Assembly: GCA_944385475.1 (NCBI GenBank)
Contig: CALWXJ010000054.1
Coordinates: 98,117-162,116, forward strand
Direction: 5' to 3'
DNA from: an uncultured Oscillospiraceae bacterium
GTDB lineage: Bacteria; Bacillota; Clostridia; Oscillospirales; Oscillospiraceae
DNA: 64,000 bases
Shown here: positions 47,169 to 55,851 of the stretch, one piece after another
Layout: each line of letters begins with the position of its first letter
How positions within the stretch are numbered: position 1 is the first letter of the stretch
The notes under the pieces: model-generated
What the model saw: only the letters and a program-made list of their open reading frames with translations
Database searches by the model: none
What the model was told of the DNA's origin: nothing
Translations under genes and position numbers: made by a program

Positions 47169-47264
47169 CACAATTTCTCTCCCCCACCCTTCCAGGTCTT
47201 TCTTTCATACATGCCGGGGAATGGCGCCGAGTTTTCACTTTAAAATTCAATTCGGCCTCACAGC

Positions 47265-47306
47265 AAAAGCGGGCGCGCGGATTATCCGCGCGCCCGCTTT
47301 GTCTTT
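47265..47306. terminator. Bidirectional terminator between glycosyltransferase and hydrogenase
   Basis: 16-base-pair perfect stem (47266-47281 with 47285-47300), three-base loop, short T runs on both sides. It serves the converging glycosyltransferase and hydA genes. Confidence 0.82.
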
Positions 47307-49027
47307 TATCTCTGCCATTCACGCTGCCGGGTATGAAGCAGGTGGTGGGACAACTCGCCCAGGGGCTTGCCCAGAAATTCCTCATATGTCTGGATGATAT
47401 CGGGGTTTTCATGGGAGAAGCGCAGTTGGGCGCCAGCGTCCAGCGCATAGAGCACCTTGCCCCGCTTTACAGCCAGCTCCTCGTTGAAGGTAATAGGCTG
47501 ACCGCCGCCGCCGGCGCAGCCGCCGGGGCAGGCAATGATCTCCACGAAGTCGCACTGGAGCCGGCCGGAGCGGATCTCCTCCAAAAGGTGGCGGGCATTG
47601 GCAAGCCCGCTGGACACGGCCACCCGGACTTCCGCGCCGGCCACATCCATGGTAAACAGGCTCCAGCCCTCGTCTACCCGCACCTGGCGGAAGGCATCGG
47701 GGTCCGGATTCTTTCCGCAAAGCAGGTAGTATGCACTGCGCAGCGCAGCCTCCATGACACCGCCGGTGGTGCCGAAGATGACGCCGGCGCCGGAACCAGT
47801 CCCCAGGGGGGAGTCAAAGGGCTGCTCGGGAAGGCGGGCCACATTCAAATGGGCTGCCCGGATCATCCGGCTCAGCTCCCGGGTGGTCAGCACCACATCC
47901 ACATCCCGGCCTGCCCCGGCATCCTGCAGGGCCTCCACCCCGGCTTCGTACTTCTTGGCGACACAGGGCATGATGGACACCGAGCAGATCTTTTTGGGAT
48001 CCACGCCGGTCTTTTGGGCAAAGTAGGTCTTGATGATGGAGCCGAACATCTGCTGGGGGCTCTTGGCAGTGGAGAGATTGTCCACGTATTCCGGGAACTC
48101 GCTCTTTACAAACCGCACCCAGCCGGGGCAGCAGGAGGTGAACATGGGCCAGTGATACTGATCCTTATGGGTAAAGCGCTCTAAAAATTCGCTGCCCTCT
48201 TCCATAATGGTCAGGTCTGCGGAGTAATCTGTGTCCAGCACATAGTCAAAGCCCAGAGCCTTCACCGCCGCCACCATCCGCCGCTCCGTAGCCAGATCCT
48301 TGGGCAGGTTCAGCTGTTCAGCCCAGGCGGAGCGCACAGCAGGGGCGATCTGCACCACTGTAATGATCTCAGGGTCTTCAATGGCATCGAAAACCTTGTC
48401 GGAGTCATCCCGCTCGTGAAGGGCACCCACCGGGCAGTGGGTGATGCACTGGCCGCACAGGGCGCAGTTGCTCTGCTCAATAGAGGGGGCGCTGCTAAGG
48501 CCCACATGGGCCCGGCAGCCAGTGCCCAGCAGATCCCACACACCAAGACCCTGGATCTTTTCGCACACGGACACGCAGCGCAGGCAGCCGATGCACTTGG
48601 ACTCCTCCCGGATCAGGGGGAAGTTGCGGTTCCAGTTGTTCTTGGGAATTTTCTTTTCATAGGGAATATCCAGAATATCCAGCTCCGCCGCCAAAGCCTG
48701 CAGCGCGCAGCTTCCGTTCCGGGGGCAGGTGGGGCAGTGGCAGTCATGCTGGGAGAGGATCATGCTCACCACGTCCTTGCGGGCAAGGCGCACCGCCCGG
48801 GAGTTGGTATGAACGCGCATTCCCTCGCTGACCACCGTGTTGCAGGAGGCCCGAAGCCCATCGTATCCGTCGATCTCCACCAGGCAGACCCGGCAGGCGC
48901 CCACCTCGTTGACCCCTTCCAGATAGCAGAGGGTAGGAATGGTGATGCCCACGGAGGCCGCGGCTTTTAAAATGGTGGTGCCCTCATCCACACACACCGG
49001 CAGATGATCAATTGTCAGGTTTACCAT
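47306..49027 (-). CDS. hydA: [FeFe] hydrogenase catalytic subunit
   Basis: 573 residues. N-terminal [2Fe-2S] ferredoxin domain (1-75), His-Cys3 cluster domain (HDCHCPTCPRNGSC, about 93-106), two [4Fe-4S] motifs (CIGCLRCVSVC, CALCGQCITHCPVG; about 145-205), then the H-cluster domain with all three signatures: TSCCPGWVRF, MPCVAKKYE and ACPGGCAGGGGQ. It makes or uses H2. It overlaps the upstream flavoprotein gene by 7 bases. Similar two-gene sets are assigned to the group A2, glutamate-synthase-linked hydrogenases. The maturases hydE, hydF and hydG are not in the window. Confidence 0.95.
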   Translation of the reverse strand: MVNLTIDHLPVCVDEGTTILKAAASVGITIPTLCYLEGVNEVGACRVCLVEIDGYDGLRASCNTVVSEGMRVHTNSRAVRLARKDVVSMILSQHDCHCPTCPRNGSCALQALAAELDILDIPYEKKIPKNNWNRNFPLIREESKCIGCLRCVSVCEKIQGLGVWDLLGTGCRAHVGLSSAPSIEQSNCALCGQCITHCPVGALHERDDSDKVFDAIEDPEIITVVQIAPAVRSAWAEQLNLPKDLATERRMVAAVKALGFDYVLDTDYSADLTIMEEGSEFLERFTHKDQYHWPMFTSCCPGWVRFVKSEFPEYVDNLSTAKSPQQMFGSIIKTYFAQKTGVDPKKICSVSIMPCVAKKYEAGVEALQDAGAGRDVDVVLTTRELSRMIRAAHLNVARLPEQPFDSPLGTGSGAGVIFGTTGGVMEAALRSAYYLLCGKNPDPDAFRQVRVDEGWSLFTMDVAGAEVRVAVSSGLANARHLLEEIRSGRLQCDFVEIIACPGGCAGGGGQPITFNEELAVKRGKVLYALDAGAQLRFSHENPDIIQTYEEFLGKPLGELSHHLLHTRQREWQR

Positions 49028-50850
49028 TTCACGACCCTCCCGTTCTTAAAGGATCCTCTTCCGTAGTGGTCACAGCGCAGGCAGCGGGTGCATTCCTGCG
49101 CCGCCTCCTCCGGGGTCAGCCCCCGCTCCACCAGGTCAAAGGTATTCTGGCGCTCCAGCGGAGACTCCTCCACCATGTTGGCCCGGCCACAGGGGCCGGA
49201 GATCTGGAAGGAGGCGGGGGGAATATCCACCCCCAGATCCAGCTGGGTGTCAAATCCCATGTAGCGGTCAATATTGGCAGCCGCCACCTTGCCAGCCTCA
49301 ATGGCCCGGATGACAGTGGCAGGGCCATACTGGCAGTCGCCGCCCACAAAAATCCCCGGCTCACCCGGCACCTGGCAGCCATTGTCCGCCTGCAGCATGG
49401 AGCGCTTGACGGGAATACCTGCCGCCTGGAAATACTCGCTTTCAATATCCTGCCCGATGGCCAGGATAATCACATCCGCAGGGATACGCTCTTCCGGCTG
49501 GTTGGCGGCTCGGGGGGCAGGGCGGCCATTGACCACCTCACCCACGATCTGAGGCTGCACCCACAAAGCAGTAACATTTTCATCCTGGTCGATCTCGATC
49601 CGGGAGGGGGCCTTCAGGGGAATGATCTCACAGTTTTCCGCCACAGCGCCCTCTACCTCCTCCGGTAGAGCGGTCATGTCCTCCACCCGCCGACGGTAGA
49701 CGCACTTAACGCTGGCCGCCCCCAGACGCTTGGAGGTGCGGGTCACATCCATGGCCACGTTGCCGCCGCCCACGATGACCACATTCTTGCCTTTGAAGTC
49801 AAAGGTCCCGCCGTCACCGATATAGCGCAGCATATCCACAGCGCTCATCACGCCCCGCTTATCCTCATTCTCCACGCCCAACTTCTTATTGGAGTGGGCG
49901 CCGATGGCGATGAAAATGCTGTCATAAGTATCCTTGATGGTCTGAATAGGGATATCCTCTCCCACGGAAACATCGGTTTTCAAGGTAATGCCAGTGGAGA
50001 GAATCACATCAATATCCCGGTCCAAATAGCTGTCCGGCAGACGATAGCAGGGGATGCCATAGCGCAGCATGCCGCCAGTGCGCTTGCGCTTTTCATACAC
50101 CGTCACGTCATGCCCCATCAAAGAGAGGAAATAGGCCGCTGTCAATCCGCAGGGGCCTGCGCCGATAACCGCCACTTTTTTCCCGGTGGAAGGCAGCCGC
50201 TCCGGCGCCGGAACATCTCCCGCAGAGTCCACAGCAAAGCGCTTGAGGCCGCGGATATTGATGGCGTCGTCCACCAGCTTGCGCCGGCAGTGATATTCAC
50301 AGGGGTGCTCACAAATGAGGCCGCACACTGCGGGGAAGGGGTTTTCCTTACGGATCTGGCGCACGGCGTCGGCATACCGTCCAGCTTTCACCAAGGCGAT
50401 ATAGCCGGGAATGTCCACGTGGGCCGGACAGCCCCCCACACAAGGCACGGACTGGAACACCGCCACGCACCGCCCCCGTTCCAGATGGGAGATAAAATCC
50501 TCCCGGAAGGCAGGCAGCATCACCTGCAGGGCTTTGGCGGCCTCGCTCCCGATGGCGCAGTCAGAGCCTGCAGCCACGGTGTGACACGTCTTTTCGATCT
50601 GCTCCAGATCTTCCATGGTACCGTTGCCCTCTAACATCTTGTCCAGCAGGTCTGCCAGTTGCCCCAAACCCACCCGGCAGGGCACGCACTTGCCGCAGCT
50701 GCGGGACTGGAACAAACGCAGTGCCGCCGCCATGAACTCCACGGGACAGACATTGCCCGTATCGGAGGCCAGGCGACGGCTCATAACCGCACAGATATCC
50801 CAGATACCCTGGGTTGCCCGGGTCGCTACCTTGATCTCCAGCTTTCTCAA
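49021..50850 (-). CDS. NuoF-C / GltD-type Fe-S flavoprotein, hydrogenase partner
   Basis: About 609 residues in a fused layout: NuoF C-terminal [4Fe-4S] domain (SCGKCVPCRVG, about 50-60, with GSDC about 45 residues later), then a GltD-like FAD/NAD(P) oxidoreductase. The latter has CVGGCPAHVDIPGYI, an Fe-S motif CGLICEHPCEYHC, FAD motif VAVIGAGPCGLTAA (about 229-242), NAD(P) motif VVIVGGGNVAMD (about 364-375) and a C-terminal CTRCLRC. It probably carries electrons between NAD(P)H and the hydrogenase. TTG at 50850 has AAGGGTGAGGA upstream; GTG at 50880 is possible. Confidence 0.88.
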   Translation of the reverse strand: MRKLEIKVATRATQGIWDICAVMSRRLASDTGNVCPVEFMAAALRLFQSRSCGKCVPCRVGLGQLADLLDKMLEGNGTMEDLEQIEKTCHTVAAGSDCAIGSEAAKALQVMLPAFREDFISHLERGRCVAVFQSVPCVGGCPAHVDIPGYIALVKAGRYADAVRQIRKENPFPAVCGLICEHPCEYHCRRKLVDDAINIRGLKRFAVDSAGDVPAPERLPSTGKKVAVIGAGPCGLTAAYFLSLMGHDVTVYEKRKRTGGMLRYGIPCYRLPDSYLDRDIDVILSTGITLKTDVSVGEDIPIQTIKDTYDSIFIAIGAHSNKKLGVENEDKRGVMSAVDMLRYIGDGGTFDFKGKNVVIVGGGNVAMDVTRTSKRLGAASVKCVYRRRVEDMTALPEEVEGAVAENCEIIPLKAPSRIEIDQDENVTALWVQPQIVGEVVNGRPAPRAANQPEERIPADVIILAIGQDIESEYFQAAGIPVKRSMLQADNGCQVPGEPGIFVGGDCQYGPATVIRAIEAGKVAAANIDRYMGFDTQLDLGVDIPPASFQISGPCGRANMVEESPLERQNTFDLVERGLTPEEAAQECTRCLRCDHYGRGSFKNGRVVKW

Positions 50851-50943
50851 TCGTTCCTCACCCTTTTCACGCAAATTCACCCGAATAATTTTCCGCCTTG
50901 CCTGTCAGAAAGTCCCGCGGTGCAGAACCACCTCGGGAAAAAA

Positions 50944-50958
50944 TCACAAAAAATGTGA
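50944..50958 (-). promoter_or_regulatory. Inverted repeat in the hydrogenase leader
   Basis: TCACA (50944-50948) and TGTGA (50954-50958) around a five-base A-rich centre, about 35-50 bases after the predicted transcription start. Candidate operator. Half-site order is opposite to CRP and Rex consensus sites. Confidence 0.4.
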
Positions 50959-50999
50959 AATTTTTGTCATAATGGGGAAAATTATCATATGGTACCTTG

Positions 51000-51029
51000 A
51001 GAATATCAGCTTTTTGCACAGTTTGTCAA
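51000..51029 (-). promoter_or_regulatory. Promoter of the hydrogenase operon
   Basis: Minus strand: TTGACA (51029-51024), 18-base spacer, TATTCT (51005-51000). It implies a leader of about 140 bases. Confidence 0.65.
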
Positions 51030-51068
51030 TGCAAATCCCCTGTACTCTCTGCCAGCCACCTTCCTACA

Positions 51069-51101
51069 ATAAAAAATGGAGGTCCGCAAAAGCGGACCTC
51101 C
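51069..51101 (-). terminator. Terminator of psuK-psuG
   Basis: 10-base-pair stem (51092-51101 with 51078-51087) with a four-base loop and T6 on the minus strand, 25 bases after the psuG stop. Confidence 0.86.
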
Positions 51102-51125
51102 GCAAGAAGGTCTTTGCCTGGGCGC

Positions 51126-52043
51126 TCAGCCTAAGCGGCTGAGTTCTGCGGCGGTCTTTGCCGCCAGGCAGGCGTTGTTATACACCAGATGGATGTTGCT
51201 CTCCAGAGAATCTCCACCGGTGAGGTCCTTGATCTTGGCCAGGAGGAACGGCGTGGTCTCCTTGCCATGAATGCCCAAACGGGCGGCTTCCACCACGGCC
51301 TCGTCGATGGCACGGTTGATGGTCTCATAGTCCATGGCGTACTCCTGGGGGATGGGATTTGTCACCAGCATTCCGCCTCCCAGACCCATATCCTGCTTCA
51401 CATAAAAGGCCCGCGCGATCTCCTGGGGCGTATTGAGGCGGTAATCCACCCGGAAACCGGAACGCCGGGTATAAAAGGCGGGCAGTTCCTCCGTGCCGTA
51501 TCCAATGACCGGTACGCCATGGGTCTCCAGGTACTCCAGGGTCAGTCCCAGATCCAAAATGGACTTGGCTCCGGCGCACACCACCATCACCGGGGTGTGG
51601 GCCAGCTCCTCCAGATCGGCGGAGATATCAAAAGTCTTCTGGGCGCCCCGGTGAACGCCCCCCACCCCGCCGGTGGCAAAGACCTGGATGCCTGCCAGAT
51701 GGGCGATGATCATGGTGGTGGCCACCGTGGTGGCGCCATCCCGTCCCTGGGCCACCAATACCGGCAGGTCCCGGCGGCTGGTCTTGGTGACAGCCGGACC
51801 ATTCTTGCCTAAATACACGATCTCCTCCGGAGTGAGGCCGGCTTTCAGCCGCCCGCCAATGACGGCAATGGTGGCGGGCACAGCGCCGTTTTCCCGGATA
51901 ACAGCCTCCACATTCCGGGCGGTCTCCACATTCTGGGGATAGGGCATGCCATGGGAGATGATGGTGGATTCCAACGCCACAACAGGGCGGCCCTCCTCCA
52001 GGGCTTTTTTTACTTCCGGCGCGATATCAAGATACGGGTTCAT
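51126..52043 (-). CDS. psuG: Pseudouridine-5'-phosphate glycosidase
   Basis: 305 residues, full length for PsuG, which splits pseudouridine 5'-phosphate to uracil and ribose 5-phosphate. ALESTIISHGMPYPQN (about 23-38) holds the catalytic glutamate; TKTSRRDLP holds the lysine that forms the sugar adduct; GGVGGVHRGAQ and the aspartate after it bind the metal. GGAGGAA precedes the ATG at 52043. It lies 80 bases after psuK on the same strand, completing a two-step pseudouridine salvage pathway. Confidence 0.95.
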   Translation of the reverse strand: MNPYLDIAPEVKKALEEGRPVVALESTIISHGMPYPQNVETARNVEAVIRENGAVPATIAVIGGRLKAGLTPEEIVYLGKNGPAVTKTSRRDLPVLVAQGRDGATTVATTMIIAHLAGIQVFATGGVGGVHRGAQKTFDISADLEELAHTPVMVVCAGAKSILDLGLTLEYLETHGVPVIGYGTEELPAFYTRRSGFRVDYRLNTPQEIARAFYVKQDMGLGGGMLVTNPIPQEYAMDYETINRAIDEAVVEAARLGIHGKETTPFLLAKIKDLTGGDSLESNIHLVYNNACLAAKTAAELSRLG

Positions 52044-52123
52044 CGTCAATTCCTCCATATTCTTCTTTAACCTAATTTTGGTTGGTAGGTATATCCTTTT
52101 ATCCCCATACCGGGGGACTTGTA

Positions 52124-53224
52124 TTATCCGGCGGAACCGGGGACCTTTCCCTCCGCCCAGTCCCGCAGCACCTGGGGGCTCATGGCGCTGTTGATGGTCT
52201 CGCTGCTCCCGGCGGCAATAGCGGCGGCCGCCAGGCCGAACCGGGCCGTATCTTCCAGGCCCGCTCCCTGGGAAAATGCCCAGGCGATGGCCGCGGTAAA
52301 AGCGTCTCCGCAGCCGGTGGTGCTGACGATTTTCCCCGGCAAAGACGGTAGATGCAGATGCCGGGTATGGTCGGCGGCGTAAACGCCGTCTTTGCCCAGG
52401 GAGATAAACACCCGCTGCAGTCCTGTGTCCAACAGCGTCTGAGCGGCACGGTGAAGGCTCTGCCCATCCGTGATGGAAACGCCGGAGAGCAGCTCCGCCT
52501 CCATCCGGTTGGGTTTGAGGGTGTGGAGCCTGCCCAGGACCGGCCGCAGTTTTTCCGCCTTGGCGGTGGAGACCGGGTCGGCGAAAATGGGGGCGGAGCA
52601 GTTCTCCGCGATCCAGCAAATGCTCTCTTGGGGAATGTTGGTGTCCACCACCACCAGCTGACTGCCGGAGAGCAGCTTTTGCCGCTGCGCCAGCATCCGG
52701 GGCGTCAGGTGGTGATAGATCTCCATGTCGCTCACCGCCAGGGCCATATCCCCGGAGGCATCATTGATGTAGAGATAGGTGGATGTCCTGGCTCCGGGCA
52801 CCACCGGAGCATGGGAAATATCAATCCCGATGGCGGCGCAGCTGTCTGCGATCTTCCTGGCATACAGATCGTCGCCAAACACCGTCACCAGGCGCACACT
52901 CTGCCCCATCAAGCAGAGATTATGCGCGATATTGCGTCCCACGCCCCCAAGGGACATGGTCACTGTGGCGGGATTGGAATCACGGGAAACCAGCGGCGTC
53001 GCCGGATGCCCCCCGATATCCATGTTGACAGCGCCCACCACCGTGATATAGGGCGCGGTGCGGACGATATATCCCTTGCCGGCAATGTACCCCTTCTTCA
53101 TCAAATTGGAGATGTGGACCGCCACGGACGACCGGGTGATCCCCGCCTTCTGCGCGATCTCCTGCTGGGAGATCGTGGGATTTTCTTCGATCCATTCCAG
53201 AATCTGTCGTTCCCGCTGTGTCAC
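52124..53224 (-). CDS. psuK: Pseudouridine kinase with N-terminal winged-helix domain
   Basis: 366 residues: an N-terminal HTH (about 1-55, ISQQEIAQKAGITRSSVAVH) fused to a PfkB-type kinase (about 60-366) with DIGGHPATPLV, GGVGRNIAHNL and the catalytic GCGDAFTAAIAWA near 305-317. It makes pseudouridine 5'-phosphate for PsuG. The HTH suggests that it also regulates its own promoter, where a palindrome covers the minus 10 box. GTG start at 53224 after GGGGTGATGAT; a longer frame to 53344 runs into the promoter. Confidence 0.9.
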   Translation of the reverse strand: MTQRERQILEWIEENPTISQQEIAQKAGITRSSVAVHISNLMKKGYIAGKGYIVRTAPYITVVGAVNMDIGGHPATPLVSRDSNPATVTMSLGGVGRNIAHNLCLMGQSVRLVTVFGDDLYARKIADSCAAIGIDISHAPVVPGARTSTYLYINDASGDMALAVSDMEIYHHLTPRMLAQRQKLLSGSQLVVVDTNIPQESICWIAENCSAPIFADPVSTAKAEKLRPVLGRLHTLKPNRMEAELLSGVSITDGQSLHRAAQTLLDTGLQRVFISLGKDGVYAADHTRHLHLPSLPGKIVSTTGCGDAFTAAIAWAFSQGAGLEDTARFGLAAAAIAAGSSETINSAMSPQVLRDWAEGKVPGSAG

Positions 53225-53259
53225 ATCATCACCCCAAAATAAGCAAAAGCAAAAAAATA

Positions 53260-53275
53260 ATCTTATGCTTAAGAT
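53260..53275 (-). promoter_or_regulatory. Palindromic operator in the psuK promoter
   Basis: ATCTTA-TGCT-TAAGAT, perfect 6-base arms, overlapping the minus 10 box (53276-53271). Likely site for the PsuK HTH domain. Confidence 0.6.
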
Positions 53276-53299
53276 ATAAAATTCAGCAGCTTTTGTCAA
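53271..53299 (-). promoter_or_regulatory. Promoter of psuK-psuG
   Basis: Minus strand: TTGACA (53299-53294), 17-base spacer, TATCTT (53276-53271). Confidence 0.8.
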
Positions 53300-53373
53300 C
53301 CAAAATTTGCCCCCAACTAAAAATTTTAGGAGCCTCGGCCACATTTTGAAGGCGCTTCCTGCAAAATGCCGCG

Positions 53374-53418
53374 AAAAAACACGGCTTGCCCCCTGGCGGA
53401 GGACAAGCCGTGTTTTTT
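53374..53418. terminator. Terminator of the aldo/keto reductase gene
   Basis: 15-base-pair stem (53374-53388 with 53404-53418) with A/T runs at both feet, so it works on either strand. It begins 8 bases after the reductase stop on the minus strand. Confidence 0.85.
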
Positions 53419-53425
53419 ACTTCCT

Positions 53426-54559
53426 TCAGCCCCGCATAAGCCGGTCGAACTCCGCCAGCTCGTCGGGGATCTTGATGCCCTGGGGACACACTGCCTCACA
53501 GCTCCGGCAGCCGATACAGGCGCTGGGATGTTTTTCCTCCGGCAGGCGCCGCAGAGAAAGGGGCATGGCATAGGGACCGCCGGTGATGCGCTGGTCGTTG
53601 AACATCTCCAGCAGCATGGGGATATCCAACCCCTGGGGGCAGTGGCTGGTGCAATAGTGGCAGGCTGTGCAGGGCAGCATATTCAGCTGCATCCGCCGCT
53701 GCGTGATTTCCATCAGCGCCTGGCGCTCCTCAGAGGAGAGGGGCCGGTCCGTCTCAAAGATGCCGATGTTGTCCTCCAGCTGCTCCATGTTGGACATGCC
53801 GGAGAGGATCATGGTCACCCCAGGGACCGACTGCAAAAAGCGGAAGCACCAATCCGCCGCCGATACCCCCGGCCGCAGAGTCTCCAGCTTTTCTTTTTCC
53901 TCATCTGTCAAGCGAATCAGCTTGCCGCCTCGCAGGGGCTCCATCACCCACACCGGCAGCCCCAGCTCGCCCAGACGCTCCACTTTCTCCCGGGCCTTCT
54001 GGAAGGTCCAATCCATCCAGTTGAGCTGGATCTGGCAAAACTCCATGTACTGGCCGTAGGCATCCAAAAAGCGGTTCAGGGTCTCCTGGCTGCCATGGAC
54101 AGAAAAGCCCAGATGGCCGATGCGCCCCGCCTCTTTTTGCCGCAGCAGATACTCCATGATGCCGTTGACAGGATCCAGATAGCCATCGATATTGCGCTCG
54201 CACACATTGTGGAAGAGATAAAAATCAAACCGCTCCACCTGGCATTTGCGCAGCTGTTCTTCAAAGATCTCCTCCACTTTCCCCATGTTGGCCAGGTCAT
54301 AGCCGGGGAATTTGCTGGCCAGGTAAAAGCTGTCCCGGGGATATGCCTTTAAAATACGGCCCATGACCTCTTCAGAGCGCCCATCGTGATACCCGTAGGC
54401 CGTGTCGTAATAGTTGATCCCCCGTTCCATAGCCCGGGCCACCATCTCCCGGGCAGCGGGCTCGTCAATGCGGCCATCCTGCCCGTCCAGGACCGGCAGG
54501 CGCATACAGCCCATGCCCAGCGCCGAAAGGCGCAGGCCGTGAAAGTCTTTGTAAATCAT
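53426..54559 (-). CDS. Aldo/keto reductase with C-terminal 2[4Fe-4S] domain
   Basis: 377 residues. An AKR barrel (about 1-270; NYYDTAYGYHDGRSEEVMG near 50-68 holds the catalytic Asp and Tyr) followed by a bacterial ferredoxin-like region with CTACHYCTSHCPQGLDIP (about 284-301) and CIGCRSCEAVCPQGIKIP (about 346-363). Such fused reductases are common in Clostridia; substrate unknown. The clusters suggest ferredoxin-linked rather than simple NADPH chemistry. GGAGGG precedes the ATG. Monocistronic. Confidence 0.9.
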   Translation of the reverse strand: MIYKDFHGLRLSALGMGCMRLPVLDGQDGRIDEPAAREMVARAMERGINYYDTAYGYHDGRSEEVMGRILKAYPRDSFYLASKFPGYDLANMGKVEEIFEEQLRKCQVERFDFYLFHNVCERNIDGYLDPVNGIMEYLLRQKEAGRIGHLGFSVHGSQETLNRFLDAYGQYMEFCQIQLNWMDWTFQKAREKVERLGELGLPVWVMEPLRGGKLIRLTDEEKEKLETLRPGVSAADWCFRFLQSVPGVTMILSGMSNMEQLEDNIGIFETDRPLSSEERQALMEITQRRMQLNMLPCTACHYCTSHCPQGLDIPMLLEMFNDQRITGGPYAMPLSLRRLPEEKHPSACIGCRSCEAVCPQGIKIPDELAEFDRLMRG

Positions 54560-54727
54560 GTCACCCTCCTGCCTCCGCCGTCCAAGATGGCGGCGGTGCT
54601 TTTTCTGCGGCCTTCACAGGGCCGCCCGTCTCCATTTTATTATAGCGCCCCTGTCAAAAGATGCAATCTCCTCTCCCTTTCTACAGACAAATTTCCCACC
54701 GTTTTCACGGCAAAGGGAATTTCCCAA

Positions 54728-54756
54728 TTGCTTCTTCATGACCCATCTGCTAAAAT
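54728..54756 (+). promoter_or_regulatory. Promoter of the 107-residue gene
   Basis: TTGCTT (54728-54733), 17-base spacer, TAAAAT (54751-54756). Confidence 0.6.
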
Positions 54757-54827
54757 GGAGCGGATGGATCCGCGGCACGGGCCACGGATCACGCCGCCTC
54801 CGGCGGCAAGTACAAGGAGGAGATCAT

Positions 54828-55151
54828 ATGGCCGCAGAGTTTCTGCATGTCTGTATTCCCGTTTTGAAAAAGAGACCGGGCATGGTTTATAACGAGTGGG
54901 GCAGCTTCTGGATCAGCCCCAGCGCCCGGAACAATGACTTCCGCATTGCATATCAGAAATTTGAAGAGGGCACCCACCTTCCTGAGATCCTGTCCAAACA
55001 ACCCCATCTGACTTACCGGGTGGATGATTTGGACCCCTATCTGGACAAGGCAGACCGGGTGCTTTTCGGTCCGGAGGTCATCAATCCCCGGGTGCGGGTG
55101 GCTTTCATCATCCATGACGATGCCATCTTGGAGCTGTACGAGGAAATCTGA
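54828..55151 (+). CDS. Hypothetical protein, 107 residues
   Basis: Family not recognised. A soluble alpha/beta-looking protein (begins MAAEFLHVCIPVLKKRPG) with mixed charge and no membrane helix. The chain ends in a hydrophobic strand and acidic helix (AFIIHDDAILELYEEI). The layout weakly recalls small glyoxalase/VOC-type subunits, but no metal motif was seen. AAGGAGGAG gives a strong start at 54828; it has its own promoter and a terminator, so it is probably a real expressed gene. Confidence 0.75.
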   Translation: MAAEFLHVCIPVLKKRPGMVYNEWGSFWISPSARNNDFRIAYQKFEEGTHLPEILSKQPHLTYRVDDLDPYLDKADRVLFGPEVINPRVRVAFIIHDDAILELYEEI

Positions 55152-55198
55152 ACACACCGGAAACCTCATAGCACCCCCTGGTGGATCCCAAACAAAGC

Positions 55199-55235
55199 CC
55201 AAAAAAGCAGCGCCCCACGGGGTGCTGCTTTTTCT
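55199..55235. terminator. Bidirectional terminator
   Basis: About 13 base pairs (55204-55216 with 55219-55231) with A6 before and T5 after, shared by the 107-residue gene and mntP. Confidence 0.85.
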
Positions 55236-55244
55236 TATGACGAA

Positions 55245-55820
55245 TTATCCCAAGAGGCCGATGTGTTCCAAAAGGATCTTGGTGCCCAGCAAAATGAGGA
55301 TGATCCCGCCGGTGACCTCCGCCCCCTTCTTATACCGGGCGCCAAAATAGTTGCCCACGGCCACCCCTGCCAGGGAGAGGCAGAAGGTGGTAACAGCAAT
55401 CACCGCAACTGCCTGGAAAATCAGAACCTTTAAAAACGCGAACGTGACCCCCACCGCCAGGGCATCAATGCTGGTGGCAATGGCCATCAAAAAAAGCTGC
55501 TTATAGTCCAGGCGGTCTCCTCCGGCGCAGCCTTCTTCCTCTTCCCCGGGGGAGAGAGCCTCCCGCAGCATATTGCCCCCGATGAGCCCCAGCAGGATAA
55601 AGGCCGCCCAGTGGTCCACATTCTGGATGTACGCGGAAAACTGGGAGCCCAACAGCCACCCGGTCAGGGGCATCAATCCCTGGAAACCGCCGAAAAACAG
55701 GGCGATGATCCCCGCGTGGCGCCAGTTGAGGCGCTTCATGCTCAGCCCCTGGCAGATCGATACGGCGGCTGCGTCCATGGAAAGTCCGATCCCAATCAAA
55801 AGCAAGTCAAAAAATGTCAT
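55245..55820 (-). CDS. mntP: Manganese efflux pump MntP
   Basis: 191-residue membrane protein with six helices and the duplicated acidic motifs of MntP: GIGLSMDAAAVSICQG (about 11-26) in the first half and ATSIDALAVGVTF (about 115-127) in the second. It exports Mn(II). The mntP gene is often under a yybP-ykoY riboswitch, but only about 30 bases separate it from sfsA here, so none fits. It may share the sfsA transcript. Confidence 0.93.
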   Translation of the reverse strand: MTFFDLLLIGIGLSMDAAAVSICQGLSMKRLNWRHAGIIALFFGGFQGLMPLTGWLLGSQFSAYIQNVDHWAAFILLGLIGGNMLREALSPGEEEEGCAGGDRLDYKQLFLMAIATSIDALAVGVTFAFLKVLIFQAVAVIAVTTFCLSLAGVAVGNYFGARYKKGAEVTGGIILILLGTKILLEHIGLLG

Positions 55821-55851
55821 CTGCTCTTCCCGTCCTCATCTTACGTTTCTT

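Noticed and set aside
50944-50958. Canonical Rex or CRP operator before the hydrogenase operon
   Set aside because: The half-sites are inverted compared with both consensus sequences, so it is listed only as an unassigned repeat.
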